Origin: Mesorhizobium silamurunense
GTDB taxonomy: Bacteria; Pseudomonadota; Alphaproteobacteria; Rhizobiales; Rhizobiaceae
NCBI RefSeq assembly: GCF_014843825.1
Contig: NZ_JHQR01000094.1
Span: 1-33,574, forward strand
DNA length: 33,574 nt
Direction of reading: 5' to 3'
Part shown: piece by piece, positions 8,357-16,397 of the stretch
Position numbering within the stretch: position 1 is the first letter of the stretch
Layout: each line of letters starts with the position of its first letter
Position numbers and translations under genes: made by a program
Notes under the pieces: model-generated
What the model was told of the DNA's origin: nothing
What the model saw: only the letters and a program-made list of their open reading frames with translations
The model's database searches: none

Positions 8357-9274
8357 ATGACGCGGCGAGAGCTGGCGCTCGGCGCCATCGTTGCGGCAGG
8401 TTCGGCTACCGCAATAGCAAAGTTTTCGGCCAGCTTGGAACCGAACGACGCAGCTATGCCGCTATCCCCAACTGCTCCCTCCGCGACGCTCCTCTCCGCC
8501 CCCGTCGAGCTCGCGGGCAATTGGGGCCACATGCTTCCGCACGCGGCAGAACAGGTCATCGAACGCATGCGGCACGCCTGCCTGGACGGCATCCGACTCC
8601 TCTCTGATCGCCAGCCTATGCGGCTCCGGGTCGACGAGCACACCTCCGGCCAGCCGGCGATCTGGCTGCATCCGGACGGCAGCAGTTTGGCTTGGATCAT
8701 TGTCGACATCGGCGAAAGGGACTGGTCGAAGCTTGCCTACCAGTTCGGGCACGAGCTTGGCCACGTACTCGCCAACAGTTGGCAGCCGGATGCCAAGCCG
8801 GCGCCGCCCTGCCAGTGGCTGGAAGAAGCGATGGTCGAAGCGTTCTCGCTGCGTGGCCTCAGGCGGTTGGCGAAAGGCTGGAAGGAGGACCCGCCCTTCG
8901 CCGGCGACAACGCTTTCGGTGATTCTATTGGAAACTATAGCGAGGATATGATCAGAGGCTATAGCGCGCTCGCCGACCAACAACGGCTTACCAGCGACGC
9001 TGCGGCATGGTTCACCGATCACCGCAACGAGATCGAAATACCTGGCCTCAATCCATTCGCTCGGGCAATGTCCGTGATCCTGCTCGCCGAATACGACCGC
9101 ACGCCCGGATGTATCGAGGCGCTGGGCGCGCTCAACCGCTGGCCTGGCCGCAGCGGGGTTCCGATCGCCGAATATCTCCGGCGATGGAAAAGGAGCTGTG
9201 CCGAATTGCATGCCTCGCCGCACCTGCCGGTCCGACTGCAGGAATTGCTGCATGCTTCCCAGCAGCGACGTTGA
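8357..9274 (+). CDS. Putative Tat-exported zinc metallopeptidase (HExxH)
   Basis: 305 residues from the ATG at 8357, with GGAG 5 nt upstream; an upstream in-frame start at 8201 has no ribosome site and would bury the leader. The N-terminus MTRRELALGAIVAAGSATA is a short twin-arginine-type signal: Arg3-Arg4 followed by a hydrophobic core. HELGH (132-136) is the HExxH zinc site, and EEAMVEAFS (156-164) supplies a glutamate where gluzincins carry their third ligand. The family is not otherwise recognised. The probable location is the periplasm or cell surface. It could mature or shed a surface protein of the neighbouring locus, which is inference from position. No obvious terminator follows; 273 bp without a supported gene separate it from the convergent SyrA-like gene. 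Confidence 0.72.
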   Translation: MTRRELALGAIVAAGSATAIAKFSASLEPNDAAMPLSPTAPSATLLSAPVELAGNWGHMLPHAAEQVIERMRHACLDGIRLLSDRQPMRLRVDEHTSGQPAIWLHPDGSSLAWIIVDIGERDWSKLAYQFGHELGHVLANSWQPDAKPAPPCQWLEEAMVEAFSLRGLRRLAKGWKEDPPFAGDNAFGDSIGNYSEDMIRGYSALADQQRLTSDAAAWFTDHRNEIEIPGLNPFARAMSVILLAEYDRTPGCIEALGALNRWPGRSGVPIAEYLRRWKRSCAELHASPHLPVRLQELLHASQQRR

Positions 9275-9547
9275 TCAATGTGGGCAGTGTGCGGAAATTT
9301 TGTGAGCGCAAACCTGCCGGACGATCTGCGGTGACCGGCGAGCAGCGATTTGTATTATGGGCCGAAACCAGCTTGACAGCGGCTCTGACAAGCTGAGCCC
9401 AACTCTAGGGCTTGTTGCAGCTCAATCCGACGCATCCCTTTCCGCTGACGCATGGCAGATTTCCGCATGACACGGGTTTGTACACCCGCATTATCGTACA
9501 GGCCCTTTCAATTAAGCGGGGTCGAGCAAACCTAAGTCAGCACTGGG

Positions 9548-9811
9548 TTAGCGACCGTCGTTATGTCTTGGCTGGCGCGGAACGGCCTGTTGTTTAGTAG
9601 CGTCCGGATTAGTCGCCTCCGCCTTCTGCTCGGAGTGTCGCTGACCATATAAAAGCCTGAACACAAACCCGAGATACCCGACCTGCAAGAGAACCGCGGC
9701 GATGAGGGTCCAGGCAATACTCATCCAAATGGATCCTGTGGCCGCGTAGGCCCAGGTTCCGACAACGCTCGACGCCATCAGCATTCCGACCAGAAACTGA
9801 GGAAAATACAT
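9548..9811 (-). CDS. SyrA-like exopolysaccharide production repressor family membrane protein
   Basis: 87 residues from an ATG at 9811 (MYFPQFLVGML), the usual start of this family. A GTG at 9841 would add ten residues. AGGA lies about 8 nt before the ATG, and a GGGGAG directly abuts it. The protein has two hydrophobic segments (about residues 4-24 and 27-50) and a charged, Gln-rich cytoplasmic tail. This matches the small inner-membrane proteins annotated in rhizobia as SyrA or exopolysaccharide production repressor, which affect exopolysaccharide synthesis; whether this copy represses or activates cannot be told. Its presence near several glycosyltransferase genes is consistent with polysaccharide control. 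Paralogues are common in rhizobial genomes, so a specific local target should not be assumed. Confidence 0.7.
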   Translation of the reverse strand: MYFPQFLVGMLMASSVVGTWAYAATGSIWMSIAWTLIAAVLLQVGYLGFVFRLLYGQRHSEQKAEATNPDATKQQAVPRQPRHNDGR

Positions 9812-10059
9812 CTCCCCAATCCTGCTTCCATCCTCACGCACTCAAGGCGAAAATTTCCCTATTTTAGCAATCGAGCAAGTATCGCCACCAGTACCAAGTT
9901 CGATGAAGCACCGAGTGAGCTGCCGGCGCCAAGGTAAGTTCACCTACTACCACTCGGAGTTCACAGGTGATGACGGCTCGCCGGACTCGAACTTACTGTT
10001 GGGCTTGCCGGCCTTGGTCGCCACAGTGGCTGCACGCTGGCAACACTCGATCAAGATCA

Positions 10060-10185
10060 TCACCCCGAGAGCGCTGCGCCAAAGATGTTTCGTTGCAGGG
10101 CGGCGCTATAGGTGCCGTCGTTCGCAAATCGATCCCAAAGGGCGAAACAGGTTGTGAGCGCGGCCAGAGCCAGAATTGTGCGCAT
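10060..10185 (-). CDS. 41-residue peptide with N-terminal hydrophobic segment
   Basis: The ORF runs from an ATG at 10185 to a TGA at 10060-10062, with GGGGAG 5 nt before the start. The product begins MRTILALAALTTCFALWDRF and ends NIFGAALSG. It has one hydrophobic stretch (residues 3-16) followed by a short polar tail with Tyr and Gln-Arg. I recall similar small proteins of unknown function in rhizobia, with a comparable hydrophobic start, a Trp-Asp and an AVQR-like motif, but I cannot confirm this by search. It is probably a membrane or periplasmic peptide. It lies alone between the SyrA-like gene and a terminator-like hairpin. Confidence 0.55.
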   Translation of the reverse strand: MRTILALAALTTCFALWDRFANDGTYSAALQRNIFGAALSG

Positions 10186-10293
10186 TGGTACTCCCCACAC
10201 AGCGCTTGAAAACGCCAATGGTAGGTTCTTCTCCGAACATAATCTATTGCTAATAAAGTAGGTGGCCCAACGCGACCTCTACTCCGATCGAGA

Positions 10294-10334
10294 GCAAAAG
10301 CCGGTTTAAGCCTTTCGTTCGGGCCGGCTTTTGC
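10294..10334. terminator. Terminator-like hairpin with 11-bp perfect stem
   Basis: Arms at 10294-10304 and 10324-10334 (GCAAAAGCCGG and its exact complement) enclose a 19-nt loop. The stem carries A4 and T4 at its base on either strand, so it could terminate transcription in both directions. It lies between the minus-strand Tat-leader protein gene (stop at 10613) and the 41-residue peptide gene (start at 10185), which suggests it ends the former transcript. The 278 bp between hairpin and gene hold nothing I can identify. Confidence 0.5.
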
Positions 10335-10612
10335 CTGCCTGCCCCCAGAACTGTGTCATTGGTGCTGGTAACACTAGCCTCACCTTCGGAAGGATCGGTG
10401 AGCGATGGGCCTCCAGCGGGCTCAAATGCCTGGCGCATGCCGGCGAGTTTCCTCGAGCTCGGAATCCTGTGACCATTTCAAAATCACTGATGATCCCCGC
10501 CTTCGTGCCGCTCGTGATGGCTCAGCTGTCAGGTACCTCAAAGCATGTCTCCAACCTCCCGGATCGAGGCGAGGGTTCACATATGCTCAATCGAAAAATG
10601 AGCGGCGACCAC

Positions 10613-10957
10613 CTAGTTTGGATCGCCGGCCCTTGAGCCGCCGTGAGATCCGCCACCATAGTTGTCGCCGCCGGAGCGGCCTCCACCGGAATTGAGGCCT
10701 CGGCCGCGAGGGCGAGGATGAAAGTGGTTGCCTCCCCCTCCGTTGCCCGGAGTGGAACCGCCAGAATTGCCTGGAGTTGATCCGCCAGATTTCGCGATAG
10801 CCTTGGAGTTCAGGCTTGTGCCCAGAAGAAGCGTTATAGCCGGCGGAGTTATCGCTGCGAAGCGGCCAGCCTTTTTGAGAAAATCGCGGCGTGCCTGAGC
10901 CTCTGATACCAAGTTCTCGGACACCAAACCTTTACATCTAGTGCTTTCCGTCGCCAT
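10613..10957 (-). CDS. Small Gly-rich protein with twin-arginine-like leader
   Basis: 114 residues from the ATG at 10957, with a weak GGGA 7-8 nt upstream. Residues 21-56 read QARRDFLKKAGRF followed by a hydrophobic stretch AAITPPAITLLLGTSL, a Tat-type leader set unusually far from the start (Arg-Arg at 23-24). The rest is Gly/Ser/Asn-rich low-complexity sequence with His and Arg (residues 57-114). I recognise the leader block as typical of a small family of uncharacterised rhizobial proteins but know no function for it. It could be a cell-envelope protein anchored by its leader. The tail composition makes the C-terminal boundary easily changed by indels. No partner gene is adjacent. Confidence 0.65.
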   Translation of the reverse strand: MATESTRCKGLVSENLVSEAQARRDFLKKAGRFAAITPPAITLLLGTSLNSKAIAKSGGSTPGNSGGSTPGNGGGGNHFHPRPRGRGLNSGGGRSGGDNYGGGSHGGSRAGDPN

Positions 10958-11526
10958 GTTGGCATCCCATTTTTCGCGAAACTTACATTAATCCTTCCAC
11001 GCAAAATACAGTATCTCTCCAAAAGGCTTAGACCTTACATGTCAGCTTGAAAGATTTGTGCGTGGGCAGCGATACGACCTCTGCGCAGGACAAGGACTTC
11101 GAGCCCAAGATGAGCTTCTGAATACTAATAGGCAGATGTCCGGGACTCCATGTGACAGTTGCAGAGGCAATGGCAGTGCGGAAAGGGAACCGAAGATCGT
11201 GGTTAGCGCTGGCCAGCGGCAGGCGGGCTTCGTCACTCACGCCGGCGGGAGCAGCCCGGCACCCTTGTCGGTTTGGGTGGCATGAAGGAGCAAGGGCACC
11301 AGGCCTGACCGGTGGGGGCATAGTATCGCTAAGAGGGGTGCCGGCTGACGAGAAAATATGCGTTTCTGCTTACAGTTGAAACGCATCCATAAGGAGGAGC
11401 AGGGAATAGCAGTCAGGGGCATCGCCGGCAGTTGGCGGGGGAGCCTATCCCTTGTAGCGATCCTCGCCGGTTAGGCCCGACCCGTGCTGGGCTACCCCGC
11501 CAGCGTGCCGGGCCGTCTCCTTCCTT
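10958..11526. other. Intergenic region without supported gene
   Basis: Several short open frames overlap here, but none has a domain, leader or coding-like codon pattern. A perfect AGGAGGAG at 11393-11400 has no start codon at a usable distance. A 7-bp inverted repeat (GCCAGCG with CGCTGGC, around 11500-11541) could form a large-loop hairpin. The part directly before 10957 is AT-rich and may contain the promoter of the Tat-leader gene. Confidence 0.4.
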
Positions 11527-11800
11527 AGCCCCCGCTGGCGTGGCCGGCGGACACGGCCCCATTCCGCGGCACAATCAATGCCGACTGATTCTCATCCGCA
11601 CCTTGCGATCGCAAGAAGGCCTCGACCTTGGCGCTGTCCATTTTGGGTCACATTGTTGGCCGCGATGAGCTGCCGCAGCGAACGGACGACCTCGTCGCGC
11701 GTCCAGCCAGCCTCGAGGTTCAAACCGCTGTGGGCCGGATCGCGAGCGGCGCATTGCTTGGCGCAGTCGTCGGCAACGCCACCACCCCGCCGCGATCAGC
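11527..11800 (-). pseudogene. Possible decayed small gene, unknown family
   Basis: Two overlapping minus-strand frames together look coding. The first reads ...DDCAKQCAARDPAHSGL, then NLEAGWTRDEVVRSLRQL, and has no good start because a stop lies directly upstream. The second begins at an internal ATG (MDSAKVEAFLRSQGADENQS) and stops at 11527-11529. Codons in both have high third-position GC, and the switch would need a single indel near 11645. A third frame upstream (AILTVLITAELIAAGWW) could be the original N-terminal hydrophobic segment. I do not recognise the family. It may also be chance open frame, so confidence is low. Confidence 0.22.
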
Positions 11801-12030
11801 TCTGCCGTTATCAGGACCGTTAAGATCGCATCTACACCACGCCTGCGACGTTCGCGACTACAACGGCAACTATTGATCCACCGACCCGGGTGATCTTTTT
11901 TGGAAGCTGAGCCGGCACGGACAACGTCGATTCCCAGGAGAGTCCTTCGACCACCTAGCGCCAACACTCGACCGACAGCGGAATCGTCAGGAGCCAGAGA
12001 AACTCCAGACCGGCGGGAGTTCAGGGCGCC

Positions 12031-12545
12031 TCATTGTGTGTCCCCCACAGGCAGGAAAGTGGACGGAACAACGCGAGTGGCCTGCAAACGGGCCGCGACG
12101 TCACCCGAGCGGCGGAGGCGCGACGGGTCGTCGACCACTGTCACAAGGGAGAGCGCTGTCACCGGGCCGACGGGATGGCCGTTAAGCGCCCACACGGGCT
12201 CGCTGCGCGCCACCATCTTGAGGAGATCATGCAGCCGGCAGTACTCTCCTCCATAGCGCCGCGCGGGCAGCCAGCATGGCGTCCATCAGTTCGGCCGGCA
12301 GCGGATCGTTCGCCACCGCGCGCGCACTGTCCGCTCGAAAGCCGCGCGCCTGATACCTTGCTCAACCGGGTGCCGAACGACTTCAGCGAGTGCCGGATGG
12401 CGTTCTCCAGATCGAGGAACTTGGCCTTTAGATTGCGCTGGTGCGTCAGCAAAAGCCGCGTGCGGTAGCAGCTTTCCGACTTGAGGTCGGCCCGGCGAAA
12501 CCAGCCCCGTACGCAATGTCCAGCACATCGGCCTTGTCGGTTACT
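12031..12545 (-). pseudogene. IS110-family transposase relic (multiple frameshifts)
   Basis: Read leftward, pieces in different minus-strand frames follow the order of an IS110/IS116/IS902 transposase. First DKADVLDIA (near 12510-12540), then GWFRRADLKSESCYRTRLLL, then RNLKAKFLDLENAIRHSLKS (about 12360-12440), and after further shifts MVARSEPVWALNGHPVGPVT followed by SLVTVVDDPSRLRRSGDVAA (12060-12216). The GPVTALS and DPSRF/LRRS blocks are the hallmark C-terminal motifs of the family. The N-terminal start of the DEDD catalytic domain and the final third are missing, so the copy is dead. I cannot identify element ends or a target duplication. It shows that this intergenic region once received mobile DNA. 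Confidence 0.7.
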
Positions 12546-12608
12546 GTGACAAGACGAACAGGATATAAAGCTATCTGGCAGCAGTTGGTCGAGGAAAGCC
12601 TCACCGTC

Positions 12609-13283
12609 ATGAAACCGATGAATGAAGAGCACCTGGCGATTCTACGCAGGCACATGGTCGAGATGATTGCGATCCATGCCGAGCTGGCTAGCGAAGAACT
12701 CGGCAAGGCAACGCTCGATGAGCGGGTGCTGGCATCGATGCGGCGGGTCCCGCGACATCTCTTCGTGCCAGCCGCGGTCGCGCCGTATGCCTACCAGGAC
12801 ATGCCGCTGCCGATCGGCTTCGGTAAGACCGTCTCGCAACCCTTCATTGTCGCTCTGATGACCGATCTCCTCACTCCCCAACCGCACGAGGCAGTGCTCG
12901 AGATCGGAACCGGCCTGGGCTACCAAACCGCGATTCTCGCGGAACTCGCCGGACAAGTTTGGAGCGTCGAAATCATCGAGGAATTCGCAAGCCATGCCGA
13001 GGCTCTGCTCCAGGGCCTTGGCTTCTCGAATGTTGCCATTCGTGTCGGAGACGGGTCTCGCGGCTGGCCCGAGCACGCCCCATTCGATAAGATCCTGGTT
13101 AGCGTCGCGGCTGAGCGAACGCCGCCAGCTTTGCTGGATCAACTCAAGCCAGGGGGACGCCTTGTTCTGCCTTTGGCGTCTGAAGAGGGACAGTTTCTGA
13201 CTATCATCGACAAGGATGCGGCAGGGCAACTCGAGGCTCGGAAACTCATCCCGGTTCGGTTCAGCCGGCTCGAAACCGTCTAA
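12609..13283 (+). CDS. pcm: Protein-L-isoaspartate O-methyltransferase
   Basis: 224 residues from the ATG at 12609. A GAGGAA about 13 nt upstream is the nearest ribosome site; a second ATG at 12618 is possible, and the longer frame from 12441 is discarded because it reads through the IS110 relic. The enzyme (EC 2.1.1.77) methylates isoaspartyl residues with S-adenosylmethionine to start repair of aged proteins. Family features: MRRVPRHLFVP, AYQDMPLPIGFGKTVSQPFI (substrate loop and active-site region), VLEIGTGLGYQTA (SAM motif I), VWSVEIIEEF (motif after beta-2), LKPGGRLVLPL. Length is usual for bacterial Pcm. Cytoplasmic. A TTACTG (12541) and TATAAA (12564) spaced by 17 nt could be its promoter. 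Second Pcm copies are common in rhizobia, so this may not be the only one. Confidence 0.9.
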   Translation: MKPMNEEHLAILRRHMVEMIAIHAELASEELGKATLDERVLASMRRVPRHLFVPAAVAPYAYQDMPLPIGFGKTVSQPFIVALMTDLLTPQPHEAVLEIGTGLGYQTAILAELAGQVWSVEIIEEFASHAEALLQGLGFSNVAIRVGDGSRGWPEHAPFDKILVSVAAERTPPALLDQLKPGGRLVLPLASEEGQFLTIIDKDAAGQLEARKLIPVRFSRLETV

Positions 13284-13436
13284 TGAAGTGTGGCCGCGAC
13301 TTCGCTTCCGACCGCCAGCCGGATGCCAGCCTTCGGTGCGTGATCGCCGCGGCCGGTGTATGATGATGGTGGTGTTCTTCGCCATGGTCGGAGGGATGCC
13401 ATGGGACGGAAATGCATACAGCCTATTTTGTGCATT

Positions 13437-13757
13437 TCATTTTCGGCGAAGCCTCTGCGCAATCGCATATTGCTGCTTGGGATCGATCGAAGCCGATCGA
13501 GCCACGATCGTCACGGTCGAGCGACCTTTACCCGCGACGATCAGTCCGGCGACCTTGTCCAGCAACTCGCCATCTTCGAATTCCTTCCTGCCGGCATTTT
13601 CTGGCGCCCGATAGATCGAGGCCGCATGCCGGGCGCGCCGATCGCCGGTGTCGGTCTTCAGGTCGAGAGCCCGCGGGGCAATGCGGTCGACAGCGTTCGC
13701 CGGCATGAGTTCCAGCGCGGCAAGGATGGCCGGAAGATAGGCGGCGCCGCTTCGCGG
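13437..13757 (-). CDS. Possible short gene or gene remnant, unknown function
   Basis: A minus-strand frame open from about 13757 to a TGA at 13437, with an internal ATG at 13706. The translation includes AAYLPAILAALELMPANAVD, then KEFEDGELLDKVAGLIVAGK, then GRSTVTIVARSASIDPKQQY. Amino-acid composition and third-position GC are protein-like, better than the overlapping plus-strand frames. No convincing start exists: an ATG at 13761 is in another frame, so a single indel may have removed the true N-terminus. No family is recognised. Confidence 0.3.
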   Translation of the reverse strand, partial: PRSGAAYLPAILAALELMPANAVDRIAPRALDLKTDTGDRRARHAASIYRAPENAGRKEFEDGELLDKVAGLIVAGKGRSTVTIVARSASIDPKQQYAIAQRLRRK

Positions 13758-13868
13758 TCATCGGTCTACCACCGGCTACGCTCCCGCAGGTGAATTAGAA
13801 AATTTAAATGCGAGTGCGGCGCTACCTGTGGTAGAAACGAACGCCGGAGTAGGTCTTGGGAGGAGACT

Positions 13869-14048
13869 TTGGGTATAAAATCTAAGCTCGCCAAAATGTC
13901 GGCGGCGCTGCTCGCCAAGCGTGTGGCCGCCCCTCAATCCACTGCTACCGTCAAGCCGATCCGAACGTCGCTGGCTGACGTTCCCCTTAGGCGCCAGACA
14001 GCACCCTTCAAGCCGAAGCCGCCGATCCGTCCCTGCAGCAACATGTAG
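13869..14048 (+). CDS. 59-residue basic protein with TTG start
   Basis: A TTG at 13869 is preceded by GGGAGGAG, an excellent ribosome site, 5 nt away. The frame reads GIKSKLAKMSAALLAKRVAA and ends KPKPPIRPCSNM before TAG at 14046-14048. It is rich in Lys, Arg, Pro and Ala (predicted very basic), with no hydrophobic segment. Codons are mostly G/C-ending. An internal ATG at 13893 lacks a ribosome site. No family is recognised; a nucleic-acid-associated or disordered protein is possible. It sits directly before the tRNA-Arg fragment. Confidence 0.4.
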   Translation: MGIKSKLAKMSAALLAKRVAAPQSTATVKPIRTSLADVPLRRQTAPFKPKPPIRPCSNM

Positions 14049-14116
14049 GACGATCATTCGTCGCACCCTCGGCCCACCGGCGCCAGTATTCTCGCTCGTA
14101 GGCGCTCTTGTGTGCC

Positions 14117-14160
14117 CTACCTTCGGAGGGCGACGCTCTATCCAGCTGAGCTACGGGTGC
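14117..14160 (-). pseudogene. tRNA-Arg(CCG) 5'-half fragment
   Basis: Read on the minus strand from 14160, the sequence starts GCACCCGTAGCTCAGCTGGA, a complete acceptor 5' strand and D-arm. It continues to an anticodon loop CTCCGAA (14128-14122) with anticodon CCG at 14126-14124, and the first bases of the 3' anticodon stem (GGTAG). After that no variable loop, TTCGAAT T-loop or 3' acceptor strand can be found in the next 100 nt, so it cannot fold as a tRNA. The anticodon-stem pairing is already damaged. Loss starting at the anticodon loop is what is left when an integrase exchanges strands there, but gradual decay is also possible. Confidence 0.75.
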
Positions 14161-14420
14161 ATCTTGCTTACGCAGTGCGTCCGGCGATGTGGCAGTCCTC
14201 CGCTGCCGCCGTTATAGGCTAGAGGCCGCGACCTTAGCGGAATCGTTCCGTCTCGGGTCGACTGGTTTAGGCTGCAAGCCCGGATCAGCCATCGGCCATC
14301 GGCTTGGGGAGTTGAACTCGGCCCGATCGAGTGGGCCTGCAACGTGCTTGTCGACGATGATCGCCGCAGCTGGCGCTCGCGCGAACGTGCGTCGAGATAG
14401 GGAAAGACGAAGGTCTTCAT
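14151..14420 (-). pseudogene. Truncated or frameshifted gene coupled to the ABC operon end
   Basis: The ATG at 14420 overlaps the stop of the preceding ATPase gene as ATGA, the same coupling used elsewhere in this operon, so a gene clearly begins here ([15 protein letters not shown]). The frame then becomes Ser/Arg-rich and unconvincing and stops inside the tRNA fragment. A second frame takes over from about 14375 with better coding character: APAAAIIVDKHVAGPLDRAE, then FNSPSRWPMADPGLQPKPVD, ending at a stop near 14219. This suggests an indel in a formerly longer or intact seventh gene of the operon. The family is not recognised. Confidence 0.35.
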
Positions 14421-15391
14421 GCCGGGATGTCGTCGCGGATGCAGGCCTTGAGGTGTCCCGCCTCGGTCTCGCGCAATTCAGGCACCACGCCGGCGCAGGC
14501 CTCGATCACATACGGGCAGCGGGTGCGGAACACGCAGCCCGACGGCGGGTTGGCGGGGCTTGGAATATCGCCCTTCAGTATTTGGCGCTTCAAGCGCTTC
14601 GTCGGATCCGGCGAGGGAACCGCCGACAGCAGCGCCTGTGTGTAGGGGTGTTGCGGGCGGGCGTAGAGGCTCGCCGCCGGTGCGATCTCCATGATGCGCC
14701 CAAGATAAAGCACGATGACGGTGTCGCAAATATATTCGACCACCGCCAGATCATGCGAGATGAACAGCATCGTCAGGCCGAGCCGCAGCTGCAGGTCTCG
14801 CAAAAGATTGATCACCTGCGCCTGGATCGACACGTCGAGGGCCGAGACGGGCTCGTCGGCGACGATGAACTCGGGTTCCAGCGTGAGCGCGCGCGCGATG
14901 CCGATGCGCTGCCGCTGGCCGCCCGAAAATTCGTGCGCATAGCGGTCACAGGCATCGACCGGCAGCTCGACGGCGGCCAATGCCTTTTCAGCCCGCGCCC
15001 GTCGCTCGGCGCGGTTGCCGATCCTCTGGATATCCAGGCCTTCGGTGAGGATCTGGCCGATAGTCATGCGCGGCGACAGGCTGGCGAAGGGATCTTGGAA
15101 AATATACTGCATGTTGCGGCGCTGGCGGCGAAGATCCCCTGCCCCCAGCTTGACGATGTCCTTGCCGTCGAAGCGTATCTCCCCTGACGTCGGTTCGATC
15201 AGCCGCAACACGGAACGGCCAATGGTCGTCTTGCCGGAACCGGATTCGCCGACCAGCCCGACCACCTGGCCACGAGGAATGTCGAAGGAAATGTCTTGCA
15301 GCGCCTTGACCACAGGCCCGCGCGAGAACGCAGTCGGCGCGAAATGCTTGGTCAGGTTGCGAACAGACAGATAGGGAGCTAGCGCGCTCAT
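14417..15391 (-). CDS. Peptide-type ABC transporter ATPase (DppF/OppF-like)
   Basis: 324 residues. The ATG at 15391 overlaps the previous stop as ATGA and has GGAGG 4 nt upstream; the longer frame to 15487 is a shadow. Walker A GESGSGKT (48-55), Q-loop FQD (98-100), signature FSGGQRQR (155-162), Walker B FIVADEP (175-181), switch His in FISHD. The C-terminal oligopeptide-transporter segment has the Cys pattern [14 protein letters not shown]. It powers import through the two permeases encoded upstream in the operon. It acts at the cytoplasmic face as a heterodimer with the adjacent DppD-like ATPase. Substrate is not necessarily a peptide: this transporter class also carries opines and oligosaccharides in rhizobia. 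Confidence 0.92.
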   Translation of the reverse strand: MSALAPYLSVRNLTKHFAPTAFSRGPVVKALQDISFDIPRGQVVGLVGESGSGKTTIGRSVLRLIEPTSGEIRFDGKDIVKLGAGDLRRQRRNMQYIFQDPFASLSPRMTIGQILTEGLDIQRIGNRAERRARAEKALAAVELPVDACDRYAHEFSGGQRQRIGIARALTLEPEFIVADEPVSALDVSIQAQVINLLRDLQLRLGLTMLFISHDLAVVEYICDTVIVLYLGRIMEIAPAASLYARPQHPYTQALLSAVPSPDPTKRLKRQILKGDIPSPANPPSGCVFRTRCPYVIEACAGVVPELRETEAGHLKACIRDDIPA

Positions 15392-16395
15392 AGCTCCTCC
15401 CAGCGAATGCACCGGCTCGCCTGTGTCGGCGACACCTGCAACAGCGGCGGCACGGCGGCACGGCAGGCGTCGATCGCCATCGGGCACCTCGGTGCGAAGG
15501 AACAGCCCTTGGGCAGCATGGCCAGCGAGGGGACGTTGCCGGCGATCGTCGGCAGCGGTTTGCCAGCCGCCTTCAGCGCCGTTGCCTGGCCCAGCCGTGG
15601 CAACGAGCGCATCAGGCCGATCGTATAGGGATGGCGTGGACGGGCGAAGACTTCGCTCACCGGGCCGGTCTCGACGATGCGCCCGGCATACATGACCGCT
15701 ACGCGGTCAGCGATTTCGGCAACCACGCCAAGATTGTGGGTGACGAAGAGGATGCCCATGCCGTGCTCAGCCTGAAGGTCGGCAAGCAGATCGAGGATCT
15801 GCGCCTGGATTGTCACGTCAAGCGCCGTGGTCGGTTCGTCGGCGATCAGCAAAGTCGGGTCGCAGGCGAGCGCCATGGCAATGGTGGCGCGCTGGCGCAT
15901 GCCGCCCGAGAGCTCGTGCGGGTATTGTTTCGCGCGCCGCGCTGGGTCTGGAATGCCGACCTGCGTCAGCAGGCGCACCGCCTCGGCTGATGCCTCGCGG
16001 TGCGATTTGCCGAGATGGATGCGGATCGGCTCGGCGATCTGCTCGCCGATTGTGTAGACCGGGTTGAGGCTGGTCATCGGCTCCTGAAAGACCATGCCGA
16101 TGTCGTTGCCGCGCACGCGGCGCAACTGCTCCGCGTCGAGGCCGGTCAGCTCGGTGACGGACCCGTCGCGCCGCCTGATCGAGATGTGGCCATCGGCGAT
16201 ATGGCCGATCTTCTTCGCCAGCAGTCCCATGATGGAGAGGCTGGTGACCGACTTGCCCGAACCGGACTCGCCGACCAGCGCCACGGTTTCGCCGGAGCCG
16301 ATCTCCAGATCGATATCCTGCACGGCAGCGATGTCGCGCCCCGCAATGCGGAACACGGCACGCAATCCGGCAATCTGGAGGATCGGCGCTTCCAT
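15388..16395 (-). CDS. Peptide-type ABC transporter ATPase (DppD/OppD-like)
   Basis: 335 residues from an ATG at 16395, two bases after the DapA-family stop. The ribosome site is poor, so translation is probably coupled to the gene before. The longer frame to 16653 reads antisense through that gene and is discarded. Walker A GESGSGKS (42-49), Q-loop FQEP (103-106), signature LSGGMRQR (162-169), Walker B LLIADEP (182-188), FVTHN switch, and the oligopeptide C-terminal cysteines [14 protein letters not shown]. Partner of the DppF-like ATPase. The position of a lyase gene between permease and ATPase genes is unusual but keeps the operon order otherwise standard. Confidence 0.92.
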   Translation of the reverse strand: MEAPILQIAGLRAVFRIAGRDIAAVQDIDLEIGSGETVALVGESGSGKSVTSLSIMGLLAKKIGHIADGHISIRRRDGSVTELTGLDAEQLRRVRGNDIGMVFQEPMTSLNPVYTIGEQIAEPIRIHLGKSHREASAEAVRLLTQVGIPDPARRAKQYPHELSGGMRQRATIAMALACDPTLLIADEPTTALDVTIQAQILDLLADLQAEHGMGILFVTHNLGVVAEIADRVAVMYAGRIVETGPVSEVFARPRHPYTIGLMRSLPRLGQATALKAAGKPLPTIAGNVPSLAMLPKGCSFAPRCPMAIDACRAAVPPLLQVSPTQASRCIRWEEL

Positions 16396-16397
16396 TG

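Noticed and set aside
9903..10157. 84-residue plus-strand open frame between the SyrA-like gene and the 41-residue peptide
   Set aside because: No ribosome site or recognisable features, and it is antisense to the better supported small peptide.
11393..11400. Perfect AGGAGGAG ribosome site
   Set aside because: No ATG, GTG or TTG follows at a usable distance with an open frame.
14189..15187. 332-residue plus-strand open frame
   Set aside because: Antisense to the DppF-like ATPase; no family features.
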